From positions 1 through 35,297 of the forward strand of contig NZ_AUBC01000035.1 of assembly GCF_000429045.1 (NCBI RefSeq): 35,297 nt of DNA, given 5' to 3'. Shown in pieces: positions 8,513 through 16,799 of this stretch; positions within the stretch are counted from its first letter, which is position 1, and each line of letters starts with the position of its first letter. Both the position numbers and the translations under genes were made by a program. The notes beneath the pieces are model-generated. The model ran no database searches and was not told the DNA's origin. It saw only the letters and a program-made list of their open reading frames with translations. This stretch comes from Salinarimonas rosea DSM 21201. GTDB taxonomy: Bacteria; Pseudomonadota; Alphaproteobacteria; Rhizobiales; Beijerinckiaceae.

Positions 8513-8761
8513 ATGGAGACCGAAGTCATCACCGCCGCCGGCGACGCCTACAAGTATCTCGGCGCCGGCCTCGCCGCCATCGGCATGGGCCTCGCCGCGA
8601 TCGGCGTGGGCAACATCTTCGGCAACTTCCTCTCCGGTGCGCTGCGCAACCCGTCTGCGTCCGACGGCCAGTTCGCCCGCGCCTTCATCGGTGCGGCGCT
8701 CGCCGAAGGCCTGGGCATCTTCTGCCTCGTCGTCGCGCTCGTCCTCCTCTTCGTCTCGTAA
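8513..8761 (+). CDS. atpE: F0F1 ATP synthase subunit c
   Basis: The 82-aa hairpin protein forms the rotating c-ring. The first helix carries the glycine motif ([17 protein letters not shown], 17-33), the polar loop is R45-N46-P47, and the ion-binding carboxylate is E65 in GAALAEGLG. No extra Gln/Thr sodium ligands of the Na+-type ring are seen around E65, so a proton-driven ring is most likely. A good ribosome binding site (AAGGAG) lies before the ATG, matching the need for high c-subunit output. It is separated from atpB by 66 bp and from atpF' by 109 bp. Confidence 0.98.
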   Translation: METEVITAAGDAYKYLGAGLAAIGMGLAAIGVGNIFGNFLSGALRNPSASDGQFARAFIGAALAEGLGIFCLVVALVLLFVS

Positions 8762-8870
8762 GCGGCGTCGGGCTCGGAGCCTCCCGCCCGGCGGGGGGCA
8801 CCTCTCCAGACGGCATCCGTCACGCCGGGCCATCCGCGCCCGGCGGACGCTTTGAAAGGGCGTCGACGCC

Positions 8871-9410
8871 ATGGCATCTCCCACGGAGGCTGCGGGCGAG
8901 GCCGTCGCACAGGGCGGCGGCGCGTTCCCGCCATTCGAGACCAGCACCTTCCCGTCGCAGCTCCTGTGGCTCGCGATCGCGTTCGGGCTGCTCTACTACG
9001 TGATGAACCGCGTGATCGTCCCGCGCTTCCACGGCATCGTGGAGACCCGCGAGGTCACCGTCTCGCGCGACCTCGACGCCGCCGCGACCGCCAAGCGCGA
9101 CGCGCAGGCCGCCGGCACCGCCTACGACGAGGCGCTCGCCTCGGCCAAGGCGAACGCCCAGGCGATCGCCGCGAAGACGCGCGACGCGATGCAGGCGGAG
9201 TCCGACGCCAAGCGCAAGGCGCTCGAGGACGATCTCGCCGAGCGGCTCGCCGCCGCCGAGGCGCAGATCGCGGCGCGCAAGGCCGAGGCCATGTCGAACG
9301 TCCGCACCATCGCGGAGGAGACGGCGGTGGCCATCGTCGAGCGCATCACCGGCCAGGCGCCCGCGCCGGGTTCCGTGGCGTCGGCGCTCGATCGCCGGGC
9401 CGCGGGCTGA
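8871..9410 (+). CDS. atpF': F0F1 ATP synthase subunit b' (AtpF'/AtpX)
   Basis: The 179-aa protein is one of two different b-type peripheral-stalk subunits. After a flexible N-terminus there is one membrane helix at about 27-46 (FPSQLLWLAIAFGLLYYVMN), then a long charged Ala/Glu/Lys/Arg coiled coil to residue about 160. The order c, b', b and the longer N-terminus identify this copy as b'. Such heterodimeric stalks occur in photosynthetic and many non-photosynthetic alphaproteobacteria. It is followed by atpF after a 10-nt gap containing GGAGAG, so the two are probably translated together. Confidence 0.95.
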   Translation: MASPTEAAGEAVAQGGGAFPPFETSTFPSQLLWLAIAFGLLYYVMNRVIVPRFHGIVETREVTVSRDLDAAATAKRDAQAAGTAYDEALASAKANAQAIAAKTRDAMQAESDAKRKALEDDLAERLAAAEAQIAARKAEAMSNVRTIAEETAVAIVERITGQAPAPGSVASALDRRAAG

Positions 9411-9420
9411 GGAGAGCGAC

Positions 9421-9915
9421 ATGGATTTGCTGGGCTCCAACTACTTCTGGCAGGCGCTGTCCACGATCGCCCTGATCTGGCTCCTGTGGCACTACAAGGT
9501 GTTCCACCGCGTCGGTGCGGCCCTCGACAAGCGCGGCGAGCGGATCGCCGCCGAGCTCGACGAGGCGCGGCGCCTGCGCGCGGACGCCGAGTCGCTGCTG
9601 CGCGAGTACGAGGTCAAGCGCGCCAACGCCGAGAAGGAGGCCGAGGCGATCGTCATGGCCGCCCGCGAGGAGGCCGAGCGCATGCAGGCCGAGGCCGAGG
9701 AGCGGCTGAACGCCTTCGTGGCGCGCCGCACCAAGGCCGCCGAGGACAAGATCACTGCCGCCGAGCAGCAGGCGATGATCGAGGTCCGCGACGCGGCCAT
9801 CGCCTCCGCGGTCTCCGCCTCCGAGACCGTGCTGCGCGAGCAGGCGCGCGGCTCGGAGGGCGAGCGCTTCATGCGCGCCGGCCTGGGCCAGATCCGCGGT
9901 CGCCTCGCCAGCTGA
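9421..9915 (+). CDS. atpF: F0F1 ATP synthase subunit b
   Basis: The 164-aa peripheral-stalk subunit starts with a short N-terminus and a membrane helix (about 8-24, YFWQALSTIALIWLLWH), followed by a highly charged right-handed coiled coil. It pairs with the b' product upstream to hold F1 static against the rotating c-ring. The GAGGAGAG between the genes is its ribosome binding site. It is the last gene of the F0 operon and is followed 31 bp later by a strong terminator. Confidence 0.96.
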   Translation: MDLLGSNYFWQALSTIALIWLLWHYKVFHRVGAALDKRGERIAAELDEARRLRADAESLLREYEVKRANAEKEAEAIVMAAREEAERMQAEAEERLNAFVARRTKAAEDKITAAEQQAMIEVRDAAIASAVSASETVLREQARGSEGERFMRAGLGQIRGRLAS

Positions 9916-9945
9916 GCGATCCCGCAGTCCCGATGGCTTCACGAA

Positions 9946-9978
9946 GGCCCCGCCGTCCGCCCGGACGGCGGGGCCTTT
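9946..9978 (+). terminator. Rho-independent terminator after atpF
   Basis: GGCCCCGCCGTCCG (9946-9959) pairs with 9962-9975 and is followed by TTT. The stem is nearly uninterrupted, with the loop formed by opening the last pairs. It lies between the end of atpF and the convergent MerR-family gene, so it may work for both. Confidence 0.85.
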
Positions 9979-10005
9979 CGCGTTCGTCCGCCCGCCTCCG
10001 CGCCG

Positions 10006-10422
10006 TCAATGCCGCTCGTGCAGGCACTGCTCGTGGTCGGCCAGGACCTCGATGATGCGGCACTGCGCCACGGTGCCGTTGTCGCAGGCGAGCATGGCGC
10101 GCAGCTCGTCGCGCAGGGCGGAGAGCCGCGCGATCCGGTCCTCGACGTCGGCGAGATGGGCGCGGGTGATGGCGTGCGCCTCGCCGCAGGCGCCCTCCCG
10201 GTCCTCGGCCATGGCGAGGAGCTCGCGGATCGCCTCGATCTCGAAACCGAGGTCGCGGGCGTGGCGAACGAAGCCGAGCCGCTCGAGGTGCGCCCTGCCG
10301 TATCGCCGCTGCCCGCCGTCGCTGCGCGCCGGCGCCGGCAGGAGGCCGATGCTCTCGTAGTAGCGGATGGTCGGCACCTTCACGCCGGTGCGGCGGGACA
10401 GATCGCCGATCGACAGGACCAT
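10006..10422 (-). CDS. MerR-family heavy-metal sensor (ZntR/CadR/PbrR type)
   Basis: The 138-aa regulator has the MerR winged-helix HTH at residues 1-70 (LSIGDLSRRTGVKVPTIRYY, then GGQRRY) and a dimerisation helix. Metal ligands typical of the Zn/Cd/Pb branch are present: C79 in ACGEAH, C113 in LACDNG and C121 in AQCRII, with an additional C133 and nearby histidines (H130, H135) at the C-terminus. C79 and C113 correspond closely to C79 and C114 of ZntR. It is divergent from the metal-exporting ATPase and their shared 77-bp spacer carries its operator, so it should activate the pump when Zn, Cd or Pb binds. Which metal it prefers cannot be read from the sequence. Confidence 0.93.
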   Translation of the reverse strand: MVLSIGDLSRRTGVKVPTIRYYESIGLLPAPARSDGGQRRYGRAHLERLGFVRHARDLGFEIEAIRELLAMAEDREGACGEAHAITRAHLADVEDRIARLSALRDELRAMLACDNGTVAQCRIIEVLADHEQCLHERH

Positions 10423-10435
10423 GGTCGTGACCCCC

Positions 10436-10466
10436 TTGAACCTCTAGCGGCTAGAGGGAGTAGCCT
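10436..10466 (+). promoter_or_regulatory. MerR-type promoter/operator of the metal-exporting ATPase gene
   Basis: TTGAAC (10436-10441, -35) and TAGCCT (10461-10466, -10) are separated by 19 bp, the overlong spacer that MerR-family regulators correct by twisting DNA. Within it lies a perfect dyad, CCTCTAGC (10441-10448), one central base, then GCTAGAGG (10450-10457). The element is 34 bp before the ATPase start. Confidence 0.9.
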
Positions 10467-10499
10467 GCCCGGCGAATCGGAGCAACCGGGTGAACGACG

Positions 10500-12599
10500 A
10501 TGGACGAGACGCTGCGCTATCGGGTCGAGGGCATGGACTGTGCCTCCTGCGCCGCGAAGATCGAGACCGCGCTCGCACGCCTCGAGGGCGTCGACGGTGT
10601 CGCCGTGAGCGCCACCGCCGGCACGCTGCGGCTGCGGGCGCAGCCGGGCGTGCGCGGTGACGCGGAGGCCGCCGTGCGCGCGCTCGGCTTCGGCATCGCG
10701 CCGCTCGGGGCCTCCGCCGAGGCCGAGGAGCCGGCGTGGTGGGCGACGCCGAAGGCCCGCCTCGTGCTGGCCAGCGCCGCCGGACTCGTCGCCGCCGCGA
10801 TGGTCGGCGCGCTCGTTCCGGACGTCGCCCCCGTCGCCTACGCGCTCGCCATGCTGATCGGCCTCGTGCCGATCGCGCGCCGCGCCCTTTCCGCGGCCCG
10901 CGCCGGCTCGCCCTTCACCATCGAGACGCTGATGAGCATCGCGGCGATCGGTGCGGTCGTCATCGGCGAGACCGAGGAGGCGGCGATCGTGGTGCTGCTC
11001 TTCCTCGTGGGCGAGCTGCTCGAGGGCGTCGCCGCCGGCCGGGCGCGGGCGGGCATCCGCGCGCTCGCCGCGCTCGTGCCGAAGACGGCGCTGCGCGAGC
11101 TGCCGGACGGCACGACGCGCACCGTCGCGGCGGACACCCTCGCGCCCGGCGATCTCATCGTCGTGCGCCCGGGCGACCGCATCCCCGCCGACGGCAGCGT
11201 CGTCGCCGGGGAGGCGGCCGTCGACGAGGCGCCGGTCACCGGCGAGAGCGTGCCCAAGGCCAAGGCGCCGGGCGCCGGCGTCTTCGCCGGCACCATCGTC
11301 ACCGACGCGGCGCTGCGGGTGCGCGTCACGGCCGAGCCGCAGGACAGCACGATCGCGCGCGTGGTGCGCCTCGTCGCGGAAGCCCAGGAGGCGAAGGCGC
11401 CGCTGGAGCGCTTCATCGATCGCTTCGCGCGCATCTACACACCCGCGGTGCTCGTCGTCGCCGCGCTCGTCGCGGTGCTGCCGCCGCTCCTCGTCGGCGA
11501 GCCGTGGGGCGAGTGGGTCTACAAGGCGCTGGCGCTGCTCCTGATCGGCTGCCCCTGCGCGCTCGTGATCTCGACCCCGGCGGCGATCGCGGCGGGCCTC
11601 GCCGCCGGCGCGCGGCGCGGCCTCCTGATCAAGGGCGGCGCGGTGCTGGAGATCCTCGGGCGCGTCGACGCGGTCGCCATCGACAAGACCGGCACGCTCA
11701 CCAGCGGCCGGCCCGTCGTCACCGACGTGGTGCCGCTCGCGGGCTCCGAAGCGGAGGTGCTCACGGACGCCGCCGCGCTCGAGGCCGCCTCGTCCCACCC
11801 GATCGCCCGCGCCGTGCTCGACCGCGCCCGCGAGGTCGGGATCGCGGTGCGGCCGGCGATCGGGGTGATGGCGCTCGGCGGCAAGGGCGTGAAGGGCCGG
11901 CTGGATCGCCGCGCGCTGTTCCTCGGCGCGCCCAGGGCGGCGGCGGCGATCGCGCCGCTCGATGCGGATACCCGCGCGCGCATCGCGTGCCTGGAGGAGG
12001 AGGGCAAGACGGTCGTCGTCCTCCTCGTCGCCGAGCGCCCCGCCGGCCTGATCGCCGTGCGCGACGAGCCGCGCGCGGACGCCGAGGCCGGCTTGCGGGC
12101 GCTGGAGCGGCTGGGCGTCGCGCCCCTCATGCTCACCGGCGACAACGCCGCGACCGCGTCGCGCGTCGCGTCCGCGCTCGGCATCCCCGCCCGCGCCGAG
12201 CTGATGCCGCAGGACAAGATGGCGATCGTGCGCGAGCTGAAGGCCGCCGGCCGCACGGTGGCCAAGGTCGGCGACGGCATCAACGACGCCCCCGCGCTCG
12301 CGGCGGCCGACGTCGGCATCGCCATGGGCGGCGGCACGGACGTCGCGCTCGAGACCGGCGACGCGGCGGCGCTGGAGGGCCGCGTCCTCGACGTGGCGCG
12401 CATGATCCGCCTCTCCCGCGACACGATGGCGAACATCCGCCAGAACATCGCCGTGGCGCTGGGCCTGAAGGCGGTGCTGCTCGTGACGACGCTGCTCGGC
12501 ATCACCGGCCTGTGGCCGGCGATCCTCGCCGACACCGGCGCGACGGTGCTGGTGACGCTCAACGCGATGCGGCTGCTCGGGGCGGGCAAGACAGCTTGA
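10500..12599 (+). CDS. zntA: P1B-type Zn/Cd/Pb-exporting ATPase
   Basis: The 699-aa pump sits in the inner membrane and exports divalent soft metals. An N-terminal heavy-metal-associated domain has GMDCASC (C14, C17). The transport site CPC (C351-P-C353) lies in a transmembrane helix, and D395 in DKTGTLT is phosphorylated. TGES, SSHPIA (nucleotide-binding His) and VGDGINDAPAL are all present. The last membrane helix has LADTGATVLV, the conserved aspartate of the Zn/Cd/Pb subclass (P1B-2), which argues against copper. Control by the divergent MerR regulator fits. The start codon has only a distant GGAG upstream. Confidence 0.96.
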   Translation: MDETLRYRVEGMDCASCAAKIETALARLEGVDGVAVSATAGTLRLRAQPGVRGDAEAAVRALGFGIAPLGASAEAEEPAWWATPKARLVLASAAGLVAAAMVGALVPDVAPVAYALAMLIGLVPIARRALSAARAGSPFTIETLMSIAAIGAVVIGETEEAAIVVLLFLVGELLEGVAAGRARAGIRALAALVPKTALRELPDGTTRTVAADTLAPGDLIVVRPGDRIPADGSVVAGEAAVDEAPVTGESVPKAKAPGAGVFAGTIVTDAALRVRVTAEPQDSTIARVVRLVAEAQEAKAPLERFIDRFARIYTPAVLVVAALVAVLPPLLVGEPWGEWVYKALALLLIGCPCALVISTPAAIAAGLAAGARRGLLIKGGAVLEILGRVDAVAIDKTGTLTSGRPVVTDVVPLAGSEAEVLTDAAALEAASSHPIARAVLDRAREVGIAVRPAIGVMALGGKGVKGRLDRRALFLGAPRAAAAIAPLDADTRARIACLEEEGKTVVVLLVAERPAGLIAVRDEPRADAEAGLRALERLGVAPLMLTGDNAATASRVASALGIPARAELMPQDKMAIVRELKAAGRTVAKVGDGINDAPALAAADVGIAMGGGTDVALETGDAAALEGRVLDVARMIRLSRDTMANIRQNIAVALGLKAVLLVTTLLGITGLWPAILADTGATVLVTLNAMRLLGAGKTA

Positions 12600-12637
12600 A
12601 AGCGGGCGTGATCCGCCGCGTCACCGTCCCGCCTCCC

Positions 12638-13636
12638 TCACAGCATCGACGGCAGCACCCGGTCCGGCGGGCGGTGGCCGTCCATGAAGGTGCGGATGTT
12701 GACGATGACCTTCTCGCCCATGTCGACGCGGCCCTCGAACGTGGCCGAGCCCATGTGCGGCAGGAGCACGACCTTGCCCTGGCGGGCGAGCTTGATCAGG
12801 CGCGGGTTCACCGCGGGCTCGTGCTCGAACACGTCGAGGCCCGCCCCCGCGATGGCGCCCTGCTCGATCAGCCGGGCCATGGCGTTCTCGTCGATGATCT
12901 CGCCGCGCGCCGTGTTGACGACGATCGCCTCGGGGCGCAGGAGCCTCAGGTGGCGCGCCGAGAGGAGATGGTAGGTCGCCGGCGTGTGCGGGCAGTTGAC
13001 GGAGACCACGTCCATGCGCGCCAGCATCTGGTCGAGCGAATCCCACCAGGTCGCCTCGAGCTCCTCCTCGAGCGCGGCGGGGACGCGGCGGCGGTTGTGG
13101 TAGTGGATCGACAGGCCGAAGGCCTTGGCGCGGCGGGCGAGCGCGGTGCCGATTCGGCCCATGCCGATGATGCCCAGCCGCTTGCCGGTGATGCGGTGGC
13201 CGAGCATCCAGGTGGGCGACCAGCCCTCGAAGCGCTCCTCGGGGATGACGCGCGCGCCCTCCGCGACCCGGCGCGCCACCGCGAGGATGAGCGCCATCGT
13301 CATGTCGGCGGTGTCCTCGGTGAGGACGCCGGGCGTGTTGGTCACGGTGATGCCGCGCGAAAGCGCCGCGCCGACGTCGATGTTGTCGACCCCGTTGCCG
13401 AAGTTGGCGACGAGCTTCAGCCGCTCGCCGGCCTGGGCGAGGATCGCCGCGTCGATCTCGTCGGTGATCGTGGGCACCAGCACGTCCGCCTCGCGCACCG
13501 CGGCGACGAGCTCGGCCTGGGACAGCGGGGCGTCCGCCACGTTGAGCCGCGTGTCGAAGAGCTCGCGCATGCGCGTCTCGACGACGTCGGGCAGCTTGCG
13601 GGTCACGACGACGAGTGGCTTCTTGCGCGCGGGCAT
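12638..13636 (-). CDS. D-2-hydroxyacid dehydrogenase, glyoxylate/hydroxypyruvate reductase-like
   Basis: The 332-aa enzyme has the split D-isomer 2-hydroxyacid dehydrogenase fold. The dinucleotide motif is GMGRIG (158-163), and the catalytic triad is R244 (NTARGE), E273 (FEHEP) and H294 (LLPHMGSA). The active-site loop NFGNGVDNID near 78-87 and the N-terminal VTRKLPDVVE resemble the GyaR/GhrB branch, so reduction of glyoxylate or hydroxypyruvate with NAD(P)H is the likely reaction. It ends 38 bp from the metal-pump gene, tail to tail, and is divergent from the SH3 protein gene. A second, more distant relative lies at 25544. Confidence 0.92.
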   Translation of the reverse strand: MPARKKPLVVVTRKLPDVVETRMRELFDTRLNVADAPLSQAELVAAVREADVLVPTITDEIDAAILAQAGERLKLVANFGNGVDNIDVGAALSRGITVTNTPGVLTEDTADMTMALILAVARRVAEGARVIPEERFEGWSPTWMLGHRITGKRLGIIGMGRIGTALARRAKAFGLSIHYHNRRRVPAALEEELEATWWDSLDQMLARMDVVSVNCPHTPATYHLLSARHLRLLRPEAIVVNTARGEIIDENAMARLIEQGAIAGAGLDVFEHEPAVNPRLIKLARQGKVVLLPHMGSATFEGRVDMGEKVIVNIRTFMDGHRPPDRVLPSML

Positions 13637-13663
13637 CGCTGTCCTCGATTTCGGGCCGCACCG

Positions 13664-13678
13664 TTCACCGGGTCTTAA
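13664..13678. promoter_or_regulatory. CtrA-like site between the dehydrogenase and the SH3 gene
   Basis: TTCA (13664-13667), 7 bp, then TTAA (13675-13678) matches the CtrA consensus TTAA-N7-TTAA with one mismatch. It lies in the divergent spacer, 28 bp upstream of the dehydrogenase start. One mismatch in a GC-rich genome is suggestive only. Confidence 0.35.
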
Positions 13679-13729
13679 CCGGGAGCCGGCGATTTGACTC
13701 GACGGGCGCGTGCGAGACGCGCTCCCGAA

Positions 13730-13746
13730 GCCTCTGTACCAGAGGC
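13730..13746. promoter_or_regulatory. Palindrome upstream of the SH3 protein gene
   Basis: GCCTCTG (13730-13736) and CAGAGGC (13740-13746) are perfect inverted arms around TAC. It ends 33 nt before the chosen TTG start and could be an operator or a 5' leader hairpin. Confidence 0.4.
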
Positions 13747-13779
13747 GTGAGCAAACACAATCCGACGGGAGTTGGACCC

Positions 13780-14334
13780 TTGTCCACGCGTATCGTCGTT
13801 CCCGCCGCCGCGGCGCTGGCCTTGGCGCTGGCCTTCGCGCCCGTCTTCGCTCCGTTTCCCGCCTTCGCCCAGACGACGATCGGCCCGGAGACCCGGCTGC
13901 CGCTGCCGCGCTACGTCTCGTTGAAAACGGACAAGGTGAACCTGCGCGCCGGGCCGTCGAAGGACCACGTCACGCGCTGGGTGTTCGAGCGGGCGGGGCT
14001 GCCGGTCGAGATCATCGCCGAGTTCGACAATTGGCGCCGCATCCGCGATTCGGACGGGGAGGACGGCTGGGTCTGGCACTCGCTGCTGTCGGGCCGCCGC
14101 ACGGCGCTGGTCGCCCCCTGGGAGCGCGGCGGCGACCCTCTCGACCTGCGTGCCCGCGAGAGCGAGGAGGCCGCGGTGGTGGCCCGGCTCGAGCCGGGCG
14201 TCGTGGTGGGCGTCGAGCTGTGCTCGGGCGACTGGTGCCGCGTCGTGGCGGACGGGCCCGGGCGCTCCGAGATCCCGGGCTATCTCCGCCAGGAGATGCT
14301 GTGGGGGGTCTACCCGGGCGAGCGGGTGGACTGA
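13780..14334 (+). CDS. Secreted bacterial SH3 domain protein
   Basis: The 184-aa protein starts with a Sec signal peptide (hydrophobic Ala/Leu core at about 5-28, cleavage near AFAQ), so it should be periplasmic or envelope-associated. Two SH3-like modules follow: residues about 46-106 (KVNLRAGPS, then WRRIRDSDGEDGWVWHSLL) and about 120-180 (DLRARESEEAAVVARLEPG, then WCRVVA and GYLRQEMLWGVYPGE). Bacterial SH3 domains usually bind peptidoglycan or other envelope partners (family knowledge). I chose TTG 13780 because GGGAG lies 8 nt upstream and the signal peptide then starts at residue 1; a GTG at 13747 would add 11 residues without a good ribosome binding site. Confidence 0.85.
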   Translation: MSTRIVVPAAAALALALAFAPVFAPFPAFAQTTIGPETRLPLPRYVSLKTDKVNLRAGPSKDHVTRWVFERAGLPVEIIAEFDNWRRIRDSDGEDGWVWHSLLSGRRTALVAPWERGGDPLDLRARESEEAAVVARLEPGVVVGVELCSGDWCRVVADGPGRSEIPGYLRQEMLWGVYPGERVD

Positions 14335-14408
14335 GGCACCGATCTCGTCGTGGATTCGGCGAACGTCGAGCCGGGGGACCCCGCCCCTGGCTCGCTCCGC
14401 TCGCCGTC

Positions 14409-14427
14409 CCCGCCCCGAGGGGGCGGG
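14409..14427. terminator. Hairpin between the convergent SH3 and flbD genes
   Basis: CCCGCCCC (14409-14416) and GGGGCGGG (14420-14427) form a perfect 8-bp stem with a GAG loop just beyond the flbD stop. There is no T-run on either side, so a terminator role is inferred from position only. Confidence 0.4.
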
Positions 14428-14433
14428 AGCGGG

Positions 14434-15798
<1,365 letters not shown>

Positions 15799-15809
15799 GA
15801 TCCGGCTCC

Positions 15810-16163
15810 TTACTGGTCGCTCTTGATGATCTCGGTCATCGTGATGCCGAGGCGATCGTCGACGAGGACCACCTCGCCGCGGGCGACGAGGCGGTTGTTG
15901 ACGAAGATGTCCACCGCCTCGCCGACCTTCCGGTCGAGCTCGAGCACGGCACCGGGCGCGATCTTCAGGAGATCGCCCACGGGCATGCGCGCGCGCCCGA
16001 GCACGGCGGAGACGGCGACGGGCACGTCGAAGATCTGCTCGAGATCGGCGGCCGTGCGCTGGATCACGGGCCCGTCGCGGGTCGATTCCGCCGGCAGCTG
16101 CGCCTGCGGGTCGAAGCCGATGTCCTCGTCGTCGAGCTGGGGCAGGGTGAACTCGTCGCTCAT
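15810..16163 (-). CDS. fliN: Flagellar motor switch protein FliN
   Basis: The 117-aa protein forms the C-ring base with FliM and controls export and rotation switching. An acidic N-terminal tail (MSDEFTLPQLDDEDIGFD) is followed by a SpoA domain at about 35-112, with the conserved PVAVSAVLGRARMPVGDLL, APGAVLELDRKVGEAVDIFV and LGITMTEII strands. I chose ATG 16163 because it overlaps the fliH stop by 4 bp (ATGA), indicating translational coupling, and because sequence upstream in this frame is not FliN-like. Confidence 0.95.
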   Translation of the reverse strand: MSDEFTLPQLDDEDIGFDPQAQLPAESTRDGPVIQRTAADLEQIFDVPVAVSAVLGRARMPVGDLLKIAPGAVLELDRKVGEAVDIFVNNRLVARGEVVLVDDRLGITMTEIIKSDQ

Positions 16164-16798
16164 CGCGTCGGGGCTCCGGGTGTGGCGTCGATCGGCATGT
16201 CGTCGTGCGGGGCGTGGGCGCCCGCGCCGGTGAGCTTGCGGGCGATCTCGGTGGCGAGCGCGGCGCCGTCGCGCACCACGCCGCCGTCGGCCCATTCGAA
16301 GCGCGCGTCGCCGCGCGCGATGTCGGCCTCGCCGATGACGACGAGCCGGCCCTCGAACCCGCGCTCGCGGGCGAGACCCTTGATCATGCGCTCGACATCG
16401 TCGACGAGGCTCTCCTCGACGCGCACGACGAGGTGCGGCACGCCGCGCAGGTGCGCGAAGGCCTCGCGCGCCGCCTCCATGATCGTGTCGAGCGGGAAGC
16501 GCTCCAGCGCCGCGCCCGCGAGCGTGCGCGCCAGCGTCTCGGCGAAGGCGATCGCCTCCGTCTCGAGCGCGCCCCCGCGGGCGTCGGCGTCGGCGAGGAG
16601 CGCGCGGGAGGCCTCGGCGATGCGCGCGAGCGTCTCGCGCAGGGCGCCGTCGGCCTCGGCCTGCGCCGCCGCGCGGCCCTCGGCGACGCCGCGGGCGTGC
16701 CCGCGCGACTCGGCCTGCGCGAGCGCCGCCTCCGCCTTCGGCGAGGGGGTGCCCTTCGGGCGGGAAAAGTCGCGGTCGAAGACGAAGCTGCCGCTCAT
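16160..16798 (-). CDS. fliH: Flagellar assembly protein FliH (FlbE)
   Basis: The 212-aa protein is the peripheral stalk and regulator of the flagellar export ATPase FliI. The N-terminus has an aromatic/basic start (SFVFDRDFSRP), then a long Ala/Glu-rich coiled coil at about 20-90, and a globular C-terminal part with HLVVRVEESLVDDVERMIKG and the short FEWADGGVVRDG strand typical of FliH/YscL. It lies 1 nt after fliF and overlaps fliN. FliH-family identity is poorly conserved in sequence, so position in the operon supports the call. FliI is not in the window. Confidence 0.88.
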   Translation of the reverse strand: MSGSFVFDRDFSRPKGTPSPKAEAALAQAESRGHARGVAEGRAAAQAEADGALRETLARIAEASRALLADADARGGALETEAIAFAETLARTLAGAALERFPLDTIMEAAREAFAHLRGVPHLVVRVEESLVDDVERMIKGLARERGFEGRLVVIGEADIARGDARFEWADGGVVRDGAALATEIARKLTGAGAHAPHDDMPIDATPGAPTR

Positions 16799-16799
16799 C

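Noticed and set aside
8762-8870. Small gene between atpE and atpF'
   Set aside because: No frame with a ribosome binding site; the stretch is GC-rich leader sequence for atpF'.
10736-13678. Plus-strand open frame of about 980 codons through the metal pump and dehydrogenase
   Set aside because: It spans two real genes on opposite strands and contains no family motif.
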